Shown in pieces: positions 7,565 through 16,268 of a stretch of DNA of 64,000 nt. The notes beneath the pieces are model-generated. The model had not been told where the DNA came from and made no database searches. It saw only the letters and a program-made list of their open reading frames with translations. The first letter of the stretch is position 1. Each line of letters opens with the position of its first letter. The DNA comes from Caryophanales bacterium UBA2298 (lineage in GTDB: Bacteria; Bacillota_I; Bacilli_A; Izemoplasmatales; Hujiaoplasmataceae). The DNA lies in NCBI GenBank assembly GCA_002345425.1, contig DDWA01000019.1, forward strand, positions 1 through 64,000, read 5' to 3'. A program made the translations under genes and the position numbers.

Positions 7565-8860
7565 ATGATTAAAACAGATTTTTTTAGAAGTATCGGTTAT
7601 CTTGTAATCTTAAGTATTATTACAACAGTAATTTGGTACTTCGGTCTAGAACATATTGGTATAACGGTCTTTGCCGGTATAGCTATTGCAATTCTCATTG
7701 TTAATAAAAATGGTATCGCAGTTATACCATTTTTTCTAAATATGTTATTTATGATAAGTCAAACCGAATGGTCTTTGACCCTAATTCCCAATTACTTATT
7801 CATTGCACCGATTGCTTTGATACTTGGTTTCATCATTCACGTTATTAGATTTAGACCATCAGCCTTCTTTAATGGAAAGTTGACAAGACCATTAGTATTG
7901 TTGTTCTTATCAATGCTTTTAACTATGTATACGATAGATTCTATCAGTCTTATTTATGCTTTTTACTTTGTAATCGGGCTCTTCTTCATGTTTGTTTATT
8001 TTTTCTTTAGAAGTTCACTTACAGGTGATAATTTAAAATATCTGATTAGACTATTCGCGATTACCGGGATTATGATATCAATTCAAGTACTAATCTTTTA
8101 TTTAAGAGTCGATGATGTTGTAATGGCGCTTAAAACAAAAAACCTTGATTTAGGTTGGGGTATATCAAACTTCGTTGCTACTTATTTAATTATCTTTATT
8201 TCAGCCATGTTTTACTTTATGAAAAAGTATAAATTTCATATTTTTTGGGTAATTGTCGCTGCATTTGAAATACTGGCTTTGGTTTTCACGCTTTCACGCG
8301 GTGGAATTTTAGCTTTTTCAATTACTTTTATATTCCTGTTAATTTATCTTTTCTATGGATACGAGCATAAAGTTAAAATGGCAATCAATCTAGTAGTTGC
8401 TTTGCTAATACTAGCTTCCTTTGTCTATTTCAAAATTGATTATTTTATTACAATATGGGAACGTTTATTTGCTGATTTCTTCGCTGATAACGGACGTTTT
8501 GATTTATGGGTAGAAGCCTTTGAAAAATTTAAAGCTCATCCATTATTCGGATCAGGTTTGTTTGCTAGGGTTAGTAATGATTATTTCGGCTTATATCACA
8601 ACACAATTATTCATACAGCCGCTACTTTAGGCTTAGTCGGTTTAACATCACTTATATGGCAGTTTGTAGTAATTATCAAAATTTTCGTCCATAAACTCAC
8701 TCTAGAGAAAGCGATTTTGTTTATCGCGTTAATTGGCGCTAACATTCATGGTATGGTTGACAATGTCTATTATATGCCTCAATTTATGATTATCTTCTTT
8801 ATTATCATAGCTGCAGTTGAAAACCATGATGAGGCTTTGTTAGAGGTGGAAGTAGCATGA
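7565..8860 (+). CDS. O-antigen ligase / polymerase-like membrane protein
   Basis: A 431-residue polytopic membrane protein with roughly 11-12 hydrophobic segments. The typical Wzy/WaaL features are present: FTLSRGGILAF before a membrane segment, then a large external loop containing HPLFGSGLFARVSNDYFGLYHNTIIHTAATLG. Such proteins join glycan chains at the outer face of the membrane. No other polysaccharide genes are nearby, so the acceptor is unknown. The stop codon overlaps the start of the CDF gene (ATGA), so the two are translationally coupled. Confidence 0.82.
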   Translation: MIKTDFFRSIGYLVILSIITTVIWYFGLEHIGITVFAGIAIAILIVNKNGIAVIPFFLNMLFMISQTEWSLTLIPNYLFIAPIALILGFIIHVIRFRPSAFFNGKLTRPLVLLFLSMLLTMYTIDSISLIYAFYFVIGLFFMFVYFFFRSSLTGDNLKYLIRLFAITGIMISIQVLIFYLRVDDVVMALKTKNLDLGWGISNFVATYLIIFISAMFYFMKKYKFHIFWVIVAAFEILALVFTLSRGGILAFSITFIFLLIYLFYGYEHKVKMAINLVVALLILASFVYFKIDYFITIWERLFADFFADNGRFDLWVEAFEKFKAHPLFGSGLFARVSNDYFGLYHNTIIHTAATLGLVGLTSLIWQFVVIIKIFVHKLTLEKAILFIALIGANIHGMVDNVYYMPQFMIIFFIIIAAVENHDEALLEVEVA

Positions 8861-9753
8861 AATCAGAAAAAAGAATGTTTATTTCATTTGTCCTAAATTT
8901 ACTTTTCACAATCTTTGAGTTCATCGGCGGACTTTTAACCAACTCAATAGCTTTATTATCAGACGCAGTTCATGATGCGGGTGACTCGATTTCAATGGGT
9001 GTTGCCATTTATTTAGAGAAAAAGTCAAAACAAGCTAGAGATTTCAAATACACTTTCGGATATTATCGTTTTTCACTCTTAGGCGGTTTATTGACATCGA
9101 TAATTTTGATAGTTGGATCAATTATCGTAATAATCGAAACATTTAAAAGATTGATTAATCCTGAACCTATCGATGCGCAATTAATGATTTATTTTGCAAT
9201 TATTGGTGTGATAGTTAATGGAGCAGCCGCAATTATTGCCGCAAAAGGCAAGTCACACAATGAAAAAGTAATTTCTTTACACTTATTGGAAGACGTCTTT
9301 GGTTGGGTAGTTCTATTAATCGGCGCAATTTTGATGAATTTCTTTGATATTAAGATTCTTGACGCGTTACTATCACTTTTATTTAGCATCTTTATTGTTT
9401 TTCATGTTATTAAAAACTTAAAGTCGATTCTTGAAGTTTTTCTCGAGAAAGTTCCTAAAGGTTTTTCAGTTGATAAAATTAGAAACGAACTGACTAAAAC
9501 TGAACACGTGAAAAATATTCATCATGTGCACCTGTGGTCAATAGAAGGGAACATACCTATTGTTACACTTCATGCAAGGCTAAGTCATAAAGTAAGCATT
9601 GAAGAATCTGCTGAGATTATGAATGAGATGCAAAAAACTTTAACAGATTTAGGTATCCAACATTCAACCATTCAAATCGAATACTTTGACAATCAATGCG
9701 ATGATTTAGAATGTGATGAAATAGAAGTTACAAATCATCATCACCATCATTAA
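8857..9753 (+). CDS. Cation diffusion facilitator (zinc-type)
   Basis: A 298-residue CDF exporter with six membrane segments and a cytosolic C-terminal domain. The HD-HD zinc site is visible as HDAGD in TM2 (SDAVHDAGDS) and HLLED in TM5. The cytosolic domain has HHVHLWSIEG, typical of the metal-sensing interface, and the protein ends in NHHHHH, a likely metal-collecting tail. It probably exports Zn2+ in exchange for protons. It overlaps the preceding gene by 4 bases. Confidence 0.92.
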   Translation: MKSEKRMFISFVLNLLFTIFEFIGGLLTNSIALLSDAVHDAGDSISMGVAIYLEKKSKQARDFKYTFGYYRFSLLGGLLTSIILIVGSIIVIIETFKRLINPEPIDAQLMIYFAIIGVIVNGAAAIIAAKGKSHNEKVISLHLLEDVFGWVVLLIGAILMNFFDIKILDALLSLLFSIFIVFHVIKNLKSILEVFLEKVPKGFSVDKIRNELTKTEHVKNIHHVHLWSIEGNIPIVTLHARLSHKVSIEESAEIMNEMQKTLTDLGIQHSTIQIEYFDNQCDDLECDEIEVTNHHHHH

Positions 9754-9812
9754 ATTATTTAAATAACTAAATATGGTGTATAATATTACTGTAAGAAAAG
9801 GAAGTGATTGTT

Positions 9813-10277
9813 ATGAATCTTTTTATTCAACAAATTGAAATGCCAAAGATGAGACTTGCGTATACTATCGCTACTAATTACACAGACGCCCATATACAAA
9901 TTGAAAACTATCTTCGATTAGGAGACATCTCAATCCAAGAAGCAAAACTATATCACGCAGAAATAAGAACAATGAATAGTAAAGTAGTATTTCTGTATAC
10001 CGAAGCTCTCGAAGATATTATTGATTATGATAAAACAGAGATTCAAATTCTTACAGTAGAAGCGGGTCACTATCTGACATTAAAGGTTGAAAAACAATTA
10101 TATCAAGATATGCTTTTCGAAGATAAAGAATTACAAAATCATTTCAATAAAGAAATTGAAGACTATTGTAAATTGCATGATGTCACACAACACATGCCGG
10201 CTTTTCCTTACCTAGCCTTTTCAATCGACGGTAAAGAACAATTATATTTTCCAATTAAAAAAAATAAAGCAGATTAG
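9813..10277 (+). CDS. Uncharacterised protein, effector-binding-domain-like
   Basis: A 154-residue soluble protein without signal or membrane segment. The order of segments (QIEMPKMRLAYTIATNYTDAH, IQILTVEAGHYLTLKVE, PYLAFSIDG) recalls the GyrI-like/AraC effector-binding fold, but the match is weak and I would not name a ligand. AAGGAAGTG at 9798-9806 lies about 6 bases before the ATG at 9813, so that start is preferred to the GTG at 9804. It has its own terminator, shared with the convergent lipoprotein gene. Confidence 0.55.
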   Translation: MNLFIQQIEMPKMRLAYTIATNYTDAHIQIENYLRLGDISIQEAKLYHAEIRTMNSKVVFLYTEALEDIIDYDKTEIQILTVEAGHYLTLKVEKQLYQDMLFEDKELQNHFNKEIEDYCKLHDVTQHMPAFPYLAFSIDGKEQLYFPIKKNKAD

Positions 10278-10298
10278 TCAATCGACTTAATCTGCTTT
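10266..10298. terminator. Bidirectional terminator
   Basis: AAAGCAGATTA (10266-10276) pairs with TAATCTGCTTT (10288-10298), flanked by A and T runs. It serves both the plus-strand gene ending at 10277 and the minus-strand lipoprotein gene ending at 10314. Confidence 0.88.
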
Positions 10299-10313
10299 TA
10301 TTTTAATTATAAT

Positions 10314-11342
10314 TTATCTATTTTGTTGTATCGGAAGTCCTTGTGGTTGATAACCATGACGGAATGATTTTTGATATTCTCTTCGTGCTTTGTTAGGAGC
10401 CATGTTATAACTATAGACAACTTCACCGGTTTCAGGATCTGTTTCAGCTGTTAATTTGACAACACCTTCTTCAACTTCTTCACCATTTACTATTTCATAA
10501 ACGATATGAATATACTTGATGTTTTCTTCAGTTCTAATGTTAAACATATAACTTGCATAATTATCTCCATCAGTAAATTCAAGTTTTAAATGAAGGCGAT
10601 TATCTCTTGTGAACATCATAACTTTTGATTCGTTGACGATTTCACCATTTTCAACTAATTTAAAGAAGAATTTTTCACGGTCACGATCAGTAACATCGTT
10701 TTGATAATTAACCATTACATAATTTTCTTCATCAATATAAGATCTCAAACGATAAATTTCTTGTTGACTGTTGACAACTTTCTTACCTTCGATGTTATAA
10801 GTAACATCTCCATAAATTAAGATACCTTCAAGTCCTTGAGCTACTAAATTATCATCTTCATCTTCAAAATAAAATCTTCTTGTTTGTGTTCCTTCAGATT
10901 CTTCTGAATAAGTACTAGTAGTTATTTCTTGATTTTCTTCTTCAAGATCAAATTCATTGTAGTAGAAGACATAACTTACTTCTTCACCATTAATATTGAT
11001 AACAGTATAAGTAGTTTTGTATTCATATAATTCATTATCTGAAGTTTCAGAAACTACATCAAGATTATCATCACCTAAAAACAAATCCATCATTTCTACA
11101 TAATAATCAATATTTTCAACTTCTGTAGTGATAATTGGTTCTTCGGTTTCACCTTCAGCTAATGGTAAGTAAGCTGTTTCTTCAACGTTAATTTCACTGT
11201 AGCTTAATAAGGCAGTAGAACTTAATGCCTGCAAAGTGAATAATTGTTCTTCTGATTCAATTTCAATTTCATTAGTTTGATCACAACCGATAAATAAAAA
11301 TCCGATTGAGATTGCTAGTAAAAATAATACAACTTTTTTCAT
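10314..11342 (-). CDS. Lipoprotein sharing a domain with the neighbouring anti-sigma factor
   Basis: A 342-residue lipoprotein: basic start, hydrophobic stretch and lipobox LFIGC with the lipidated Cys at 20, so it is anchored on the outer face of the membrane. The acidic, beta-rich body is not a family I know. Several blocks match the extracytoplasmic part of the neighbouring anti-sigma factor: FYYNEFD with VYYNQID, IDEENYVMV with IDENNYILV, VENGEIVNES with YQNGEKVMEN. It ends in a Q/N/R-rich tail. It has its own promoter of the same type as the sigma operon (11375-11402) and an AAGGAGG ribosome binding site. It may be a competitor, ligand or target of the sensor. Confidence 0.8.
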   Translation of the reverse strand: MKKVVLFLLAISIGFLFIGCDQTNEIEIESEEQLFTLQALSSTALLSYSEINVEETAYLPLAEGETEEPIITTEVENIDYYVEMMDLFLGDDNLDVVSETSDNELYEYKTTYTVININGEEVSYVFYYNEFDLEEENQEITTSTYSEESEGTQTRRFYFEDEDDNLVAQGLEGILIYGDVTYNIEGKKVVNSQQEIYRLRSYIDEENYVMVNYQNDVTDRDREKFFFKLVENGEIVNESKVMMFTRDNRLHLKLEFTDGDNYASYMFNIRTEENIKYIHIVYEIVNGEEVEEGVVKLTAETDPETGEVVYSYNMAPNKARREYQKSFRHGYQPQGLPIQQNR

Positions 11343-11374
11343 AATATAAATCCTCCTTGTGTTTTCTTACTAAT

Positions 11375-11402
11375 TATACGGATGAACCCTGATATTTATT
11401 GG
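11375..11402 (-). promoter_or_regulatory. Predicted ECF-sigma promoter of the lipoprotein gene
   Basis: On the minus strand: CCAATAAA, 13 bases, CCGTATA. Read as hexamers this is CCAATA-N16-CGTATA, with the CGT-type -10 known for ECF promoters. The same elements with the same spacing precede the sigma gene and, with one change (ACAATAAA), the gene at 61879. The predicted start near 11368 gives a leader of about 26 bases. Confidence 0.7.
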
Positions 11403-11409
11403 GATTTTT

Positions 11410-12465
11410 TTAAATAATTGTCCTAAATCTAGAGTTATCGTTGTTCATGGGATTAGAAAATGGTCCTCTTGGTTGATTGATAGCGCCATTATCCCCTAAA
11501 ACATAGCGATATTTATAGCCATTGATCTGTTGATCGAATTCTAAATTAACTTTAAATTCGCCATTAATAGTTCTTTGTGATTCTTCAATTTCATAATCAA
11601 CTTCTAGCTCATCTAGATTACTTAAATATCTTCTTTGAATATATAGGTTAATTGATAGTCCGTTTTTATTGATTCTTGTTCTTACTTGGATATTGTTTTT
11701 AACTTTATAAATTTCTAGACTGTTTTCCATGACTTTTTCGCCATTTTGATATAGATTATATCTGAATTGTTGTTGGCTAGAAGTGGAATTGTCATCAACT
11801 AAAATATAGTTGTTTTCATCAATATTTATTTTGATTTGATTTTGAGTTTTTTCAAATAGATAAACTCGATCAGAAAATTCAATTTTACCGCTTATGTTTT
11901 CATCAATTTGGTTATAATAAACCCTATAAGTTAATTCATTTTTAGCCAAATCTGAAGAGGTATATTTAAAGGCATAAGCATAATTTTGATCATCAGATTC
12001 AAAAGTTTGATAATTTATAGAATTGTTGTTATTCAAAATAGTTTCCATTAAATGAATATAAGGATTGATATCTCCGATATAATCATCAATACCTAAACTT
12101 TCGGTTGTCAATACATTCAGCGGAATACTTTCTGTGTCACCTGTATAACTCATTTCAACGAGATTGTTTTCATCAAGCAGCACTGCACCAGTTATTGTTT
12201 GGAAACCTAAAATTTCAATATCTGATTCCAATGGCGTATTTGAATTGTTAATTGTCGAAAAGAAAGTATTGTAAACGAAGAAACCAGTAACCAATAACGC
12301 GATACTTGTAACTGCAAGTCTAATACTTTTTGCAAAATTGAAGCCAAAATGTTTTCTTTCTTGAGGTTCAATTACAATATTTTTTAAATTAATACGATTT
12401 AAAACATCAGGCATTTCTTTTATAGTAGCCTTATTAATTCTTGAGAGTATTTCTTTTTCTTTCAT
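11410..12465 (-). CDS. Transmembrane anti-sigma factor with extracytoplasmic sensor domain
   Basis: A 351-residue protein with a cytosolic N-terminus of about 47 residues (the likely sigma-binding part), one membrane segment (about 48-67, LAVTSIALLVTGFFVYNTFF) and a long external domain homologous to the adjacent lipoprotein. It has no zinc-type HxxxCxxC motif. The frame is open 60 bases further upstream, but that stretch only spells the ribosome binding site region; ATG at 12463-12465 overlaps the sigma stop codon (ATGA) and is preceded by GGAGGTGG. The position after an ECF sigma gene and the one-membrane-pass layout are the evidence for its role; the family itself is not one I can name. 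Confidence 0.82.
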   Translation of the reverse strand: MKEKEILSRINKATIKEMPDVLNRINLKNIVIEPQERKHFGFNFAKSIRLAVTSIALLVTGFFVYNTFFSTINNSNTPLESDIEILGFQTITGAVLLDENNLVEMSYTGDTESIPLNVLTTESLGIDDYIGDINPYIHLMETILNNNNSINYQTFESDDQNYAYAFKYTSSDLAKNELTYRVYYNQIDENISGKIEFSDRVYLFEKTQNQIKINIDENNYILVDDNSTSSQQQFRYNLYQNGEKVMENSLEIYKVKNNIQVRTRINKNGLSINLYIQRRYLSNLDELEVDYEIEESQRTINGEFKVNLEFDQQINGYKYRYVLGDNGAINQPRGPFSNPMNNDNSRFRTII

Positions 12466-12989
12466 TTTTCCACCTCCACCTCTAGATAAGTTTGTAGGGT
12501 CTTTATTGCTTTGTTGTATAGCCAAAGTACAGTGCCTAAAGGTTTTTCAACAACCTTGGCTATATCTTTAAATTTCATATCATCAACAGCTCTTAATAAA
12601 ACGATTTGTTTTTCAAGATCATCCAAAGGTTTAACCAAGTCCAAAACAGTATATGTTACAGCTTCAGTTTTTAGGTTATCATGATAATATGATTGTTCTA
12701 TTGGATCATAAACGGTTTCATTATGAAATTTACGATAATAATCTAAAGCAGTATTCTTGGCTATCTGCAGTAACCAAGCGTAAAAATTTCTTCCTTTTTT
12801 ATATTGACGGATTTTTTCAACCATCTTTATATAAGTATCTTGCATCAAATCTTCAGTAGCTGCTTTATTTTTAACAATCGAGATAATCATTGAAAAAACG
12901 CCTTTTTTCGTATTTTCATAAATTACCTTAAAGGCTTCATTATCTTTTTCAATTAATAAGTCGATATAATCGTCGTAGTTAATCTGCAT
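12462..12989 (-). CDS. ECF-family RNA polymerase sigma factor
   Basis: A 175-residue sigma-70 family member with only regions 2 and 4. Region 2 reads NKAATEDLMQDTYIKMVEKI, then YKKGRNFYAWLLQIAKNTALDYYRK, the part that melts and binds the -10 box. Region 4 reads LDDLEKQIVLLRAVDDMKFKDIAKVVEKPLGTVLWLYNKAI, the -35 binding helix-turn-helix. It is translationally coupled to the anti-sigma gene. The promoter-like motif at 13049-13076 recurs before the lipoprotein gene and a distant exported protein gene, suggesting autoregulation and a small envelope regulon. Confidence 0.93.
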   Translation of the reverse strand: MQINYDDYIDLLIEKDNEAFKVIYENTKKGVFSMIISIVKNKAATEDLMQDTYIKMVEKIRQYKKGRNFYAWLLQIAKNTALDYYRKFHNETVYDPIEQSYYHDNLKTEAVTYTVLDLVKPLDDLEKQIVLLRAVDDMKFKDIAKVVEKPLGTVLWLYNKAIKTLQTYLEVEVEK

Positions 12990-13048
12990 TATCTCACCTC
13001 GATTAAATTATATCACAAAATAAAAGAGTTGTAGCCTTTTCTATTATC

Positions 13049-13076
13049 TATACGGTTAACTCTTGCATTTTATTGG
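13049..13076 (-). promoter_or_regulatory. Predicted autoregulatory ECF promoter of the sigma operon
   Basis: Minus strand CCAATAAA-N13-CCGTATA, identical in both boxes and in spacing to the promoter at 11375-11402. The predicted start near 13042 gives a leader of about 53 bases before the ATG at 12989. A separate TATAAT nearer the gene (around 13007-13012, minus strand) could give basal expression, but its -35 is poor. Confidence 0.7.
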
Positions 13077-13151
13077 TAATTTGTTTAAAAACTACTAATA
13101 ATTAAAATTTTAATGATATAATATTTTATAAATATATAAGGTAGGCAATTT

Positions 13152-13937
13152 ATGAATAAACGAATATGGGAATTAGATTTTCTTAGAGGCTTTGCAATAA
13201 TAATGATGGTGTTTGATCATCTAATGTATGATTTTATGTATTTACCAAATTATTTCAGTAATTATCATTCGGTTGATAATTCAGTTTTTAATTTTTTAAA
13301 TGAACTGGGATATCAATATTGGATTTCTGATTTACGCTTCTTTGGTCATTTTTTCTTTGTCTCAGTGTTTTTAATTGTTTCTGGTATAAGTTTCACTTTC
13401 AGCAAAAACAATTTGTCTCGGGGTCTTAAACTAGCAGTAGTAGCGCTTCTGATAACCCTTGTAACTTATGGACTAAGTTTTTTGATTAGTGGTGTAATTA
13501 TTGTTTTTGGAATTATCCATCTTTATGCTTTATCAATTATAATTATTTATTTTTTACGTAAAATTATAAAGAACGAGTTGGTCTTATTGGTAATTGCTTT
13601 AGCGATAATCGCATATGGTATTATTATTAAGTTCTACCATCCATTCTATATTGGAACATTCACATGGGCTAAACTACCAGATATTATTATTGGCTTAAGA
13701 GCTTATGGAGCTGATCATTTCGGTTTAGTTCCTTATTTAGGAATAATTATACTAGGAACTGTCTTAGGCAACACTTTCTACAAAAATAAAGTGAGCCTAA
13801 TACCTTCAGTTAAAATGTCTGAAAAAAATATTTTCTCAATCGCTGGAAGAAGATCATTATTAATTTTCGTTACACATCAAGTTGTTTTAATTTTATTAAT
13901 TTATATCATCGGTTATATTTTTGGCTACCGTTTTTAG
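13152..13937 (+). CDS. DUF1624 / heparan-alpha-glucosaminide N-acetyltransferase-like membrane protein
   Basis: A 261-residue membrane protein with about seven hydrophobic segments. It opens with the family pattern RIWELDFLRGFAIIMMVFDHLMYDF, where the LRG and DH are the recognised core, followed by LRFFGHFFFVSVFLIVSGISFTFS. HGSNAT relatives carry an acetyl group from cytosolic acetyl-CoA across the membrane to a sugar. The next gene, an adenylate-forming ligase 12 bases downstream, might supply the acyl donor. It is transcribed divergently from the ECF sigma operon. Confidence 0.82.
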   Translation: MNKRIWELDFLRGFAIIMMVFDHLMYDFMYLPNYFSNYHSVDNSVFNFLNELGYQYWISDLRFFGHFFFVSVFLIVSGISFTFSKNNLSRGLKLAVVALLITLVTYGLSFLISGVIIVFGIIHLYALSIIIIYFLRKIIKNELVLLVIALAIIAYGIIIKFYHPFYIGTFTWAKLPDIIIGLRAYGADHFGLVPYLGIIILGTVLGNTFYKNKVSLIPSVKMSEKNIFSIAGRRSLLIFVTHQVVLILLIYIIGYIFGYRF

Positions 13938-13949
13938 GAGGTAAATGAT

Positions 13950-15557
13950 ATGGAATCAAATTTTAGTTTATACAATGCAGTTTTAGAAACATCGAGAAAA
14001 TACCCAAATAATAACGCTCTGTTATTTATGGGCAAATATGTGAAATATACGGAATTGATTGCCAAGATTGATTTGTTTGCTAATGGAATTAACAAATTAG
14101 GTATAAAACCTAAAGAAGTTATAACGATGGCTTTGCCTAATGTTTTTGAATCAATTTACAGCTTTTATGCTGTAAACAAATTAGGGATTATTTCTCATAT
14201 GGTTCATCCTGTAACACCAGTTGCCCAAATGAGAAAATTTATGATGACCACCAACAGTAAAATCTTAATCATCCTCGATACTTTTTTTCATCACTATAAA
14301 GAATTGCTCAAAGATAATATCAAAATTATTCTTGTAACACCAGTTGACGAATTTGGTATTGTGAAAAAACTTGGTTATAAAGTAATTAATCGTAAAAAGT
14401 TAGCTAATATAACTTGGGGAGAAAACGTTCTTAAATTTAGCTCCTTATATAATACGGAAATTGCACCTGAAAATTCAACTAACCCACTTAAAACATCAAC
14501 CTATCTTCATAGCGGCGGTACTTCAGGTGAACCTAAAACGATTGAATTATCTGATTTCGCAATAAATTATCTTGCTTCCAAAGTTCCTCATGTTATGAAT
14601 ATGGATGACTTCACCAATAAACATATGCTTGGTGTACTGCCGATGTTTCATGGTTTTGGTTTATGCATGGGCATACATGGGTTATTAAGGTTTGGCGGAA
14701 CTGATACTTTAATGCCAAAATTCAATGCCGATGAAACGATTAAACTGATAAAAAATAATCAAGTTAATTATATTATTGGCGTCCCTTCTTTATTTGAAGC
14801 ACTCCTAAGAAATCCAGGATTTTCTCATCCTGATATCAAAAATGTTGATCAAGTTTTTGTTGGTGGCGATTATGTCGCACTAGATTTAAAAAAACGTTTT
14901 GATAAAGCAATGGAACTAGTCGGTTCACAAGCGAGATTATTAGAAGGATATGGATTAACAGAAGTAGTTACAGTCTGTGCTGTAAATACGATAAAAGATC
15001 ATAATCAAAGTTCTGTTGGAAAACCAATACCGGGAATTGATATGGCTATCATCGACCAAGAATCAAAAACTTTTTTATCAGCTAAAAAAGATGGTATAAT
15101 AGCTGTTTCAGGGCCTACTATGATGAATGGGTATCTCAATGATAAAGAAGCTACAGACAATTCAATGATTATCATAGATGGCAAAAAATGGATACTCACC
15201 GGAGATCTGGGTTTTATGGATGAATCAGGATATGTCCATTTTAAACAAAGATTAAAAAGAATTATCAAAGTTTCTGGTATCCCAGTACTCCCAGCTGAAA
15301 TCGAAAATTTAATGATGAGTTACGATAGTGTCAGTGAAGTTGCTGCTATTGGTATCCCTGATGAAGATAAAGGCAATATGGTAAAATTGTTTATTGTGTT
15401 TACACCGGGGAAACCGAAAATTGACCATGCTAAAATTAAAGATATCATCAAACTGAATTTAGGTTCATATGCAGTTCCTAAACAAATAGTAGAACTTAAT
15501 CAATTGCCAAAAACCGATATTGGAAAAACAAATGTTTTAGCGTTAGAAAAAATGTAA
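13950..15557 (+). CDS. Adenylate-forming acyl-CoA (or acyl-ACP) synthetase
   Basis: A 535-residue ANL-superfamily ligase that activates a carboxylic acid as the acyl-AMP. Core motifs are in order: SGGTSGEPKTIELS (phosphate loop), GYGLTE, LTGDLGFMDESGYVHFKQR with the hinge Lys/Arg region, and the C-terminal catalytic lysine in PKTDIGKTN. Length fits medium/long-chain acyl-CoA synthetases. The AGGAGG site and 12-base gap place it in one operon with the preceding acyltransferase-like membrane protein. Chain-length preference is not readable. Confidence 0.88.
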   Translation: MESNFSLYNAVLETSRKYPNNNALLFMGKYVKYTELIAKIDLFANGINKLGIKPKEVITMALPNVFESIYSFYAVNKLGIISHMVHPVTPVAQMRKFMMTTNSKILIILDTFFHHYKELLKDNIKIILVTPVDEFGIVKKLGYKVINRKKLANITWGENVLKFSSLYNTEIAPENSTNPLKTSTYLHSGGTSGEPKTIELSDFAINYLASKVPHVMNMDDFTNKHMLGVLPMFHGFGLCMGIHGLLRFGGTDTLMPKFNADETIKLIKNNQVNYIIGVPSLFEALLRNPGFSHPDIKNVDQVFVGGDYVALDLKKRFDKAMELVGSQARLLEGYGLTEVVTVCAVNTIKDHNQSSVGKPIPGIDMAIIDQESKTFLSAKKDGIIAVSGPTMMNGYLNDKEATDNSMIIIDGKKWILTGDLGFMDESGYVHFKQRLKRIIKVSGIPVLPAEIENLMMSYDSVSEVAAIGIPDEDKGNMVKLFIVFTPGKPKIDHAKIKDIIKLNLGSYAVPKQIVELNQLPKTDIGKTNVLALEKM

Positions 15558-15560
15558 AAA

Positions 15561-15590
15561 AAAGTGGAGTTTTATAAGCTCCACTTTATT
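15561..15590. terminator. Bidirectional terminator
   Basis: AAAGTGGAG (15561-15569) pairs with CTCCACTTT (15579-15587), with A and T runs outside. It separates the ligase gene from the convergent tetR gene. Confidence 0.88.
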
Positions 15591-15591
15591 T

Positions 15592-16164
15592 TTAAAATAA
15601 TCTTTGACCCATATCGCGGAAGTAAAAGACAACTAACTGTGTAATCATATCTTGTATTCTACGAATATTGTTGATATTATCTCTAAATACTGCAAAACTA
15701 GCTTGTACAAAACTAGCTGATACAACTTTCAATAAATAACGATCAAACTTCTTAGGATAATAAGCATTAACCTTATTGATAATCATATTCTCAAGTTGAT
15801 TTTTACTCTTGAGATAATGGTTTCCTGATGAATCTAAAGTCATGATATATATTTCTCTAGTGTAAGGTTTTAACACGCTCATTACAAAAGTGACTATTTG
15901 GTTAACATCGTCTATTGTTTTGATAGCTGTAATATTCAATTCTTTGTCAAAACGTTCTAAATCATCAATAGCTCTTTCTGCAGGTAATAATATTTCGCGG
16001 AACAGTGTTTCTTTGTTTTTATAGTAACGATAGATGTTTCCAACAGTTATATTGGCTTTATCTGCGATTCGTCTCATATTGGCGTTTTGGAAACCATATT
16101 CAAAAAACTCTAATATAGCGCCTTCAACAATTGAATTGCGAACACTCTCTTTTAATACTTGCAT
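15592..16164 (-). CDS. TetR/AcrR-family transcriptional regulator
   Basis: A 190-residue repressor-type protein. The N-terminal helix-turn-helix is clear: AILEFFEYGFQNANMRRIADKANITVGNIYRYYKNKETLF. The C-terminal ligand-binding part is unspecific. The frame extends 21 bases upstream, but an AAAGGAGGTT ribosome binding site there points to the ATG at 16162-16164. It is convergent with the acyl-ligase operon, so a fatty-acid-like ligand is possible but only a guess. Confidence 0.88.
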   Translation of the reverse strand: MQVLKESVRNSIVEGAILEFFEYGFQNANMRRIADKANITVGNIYRYYKNKETLFREILLPAERAIDDLERFDKELNITAIKTIDDVNQIVTFVMSVLKPYTREIYIMTLDSSGNHYLKSKNQLENMIINKVNAYYPKKFDRYLLKVVSASFVQASFAVFRDNINNIRRIQDMITQLVVFYFRDMGQRLF

Positions 16165-16239
16165 CTTTTTAACCTCCTTTTTCATTATTAGTCACCATTT
16201 GCCAGAATTCTTGTAAAAAACATTTAGCAACTTATCTTC

Positions 16240-16268
16240 ATTATAAATGAAAGTTATAAATTACACAA
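16240..16268 (-). promoter_or_regulatory. Promoter of the tetR gene
   Basis: On the minus strand TTGTGT (16268-16263), 17-bp spacer, TATAAT (16245-16240). Confidence 0.6.

Noticed and set aside
9735..9753. His-run at the end of the CDF protein as a cloning tag
   Set aside because: The codons are mixed CAT/CAC in a normal reading frame with natural downstream DNA, and His-rich ends are common in zinc transporters.
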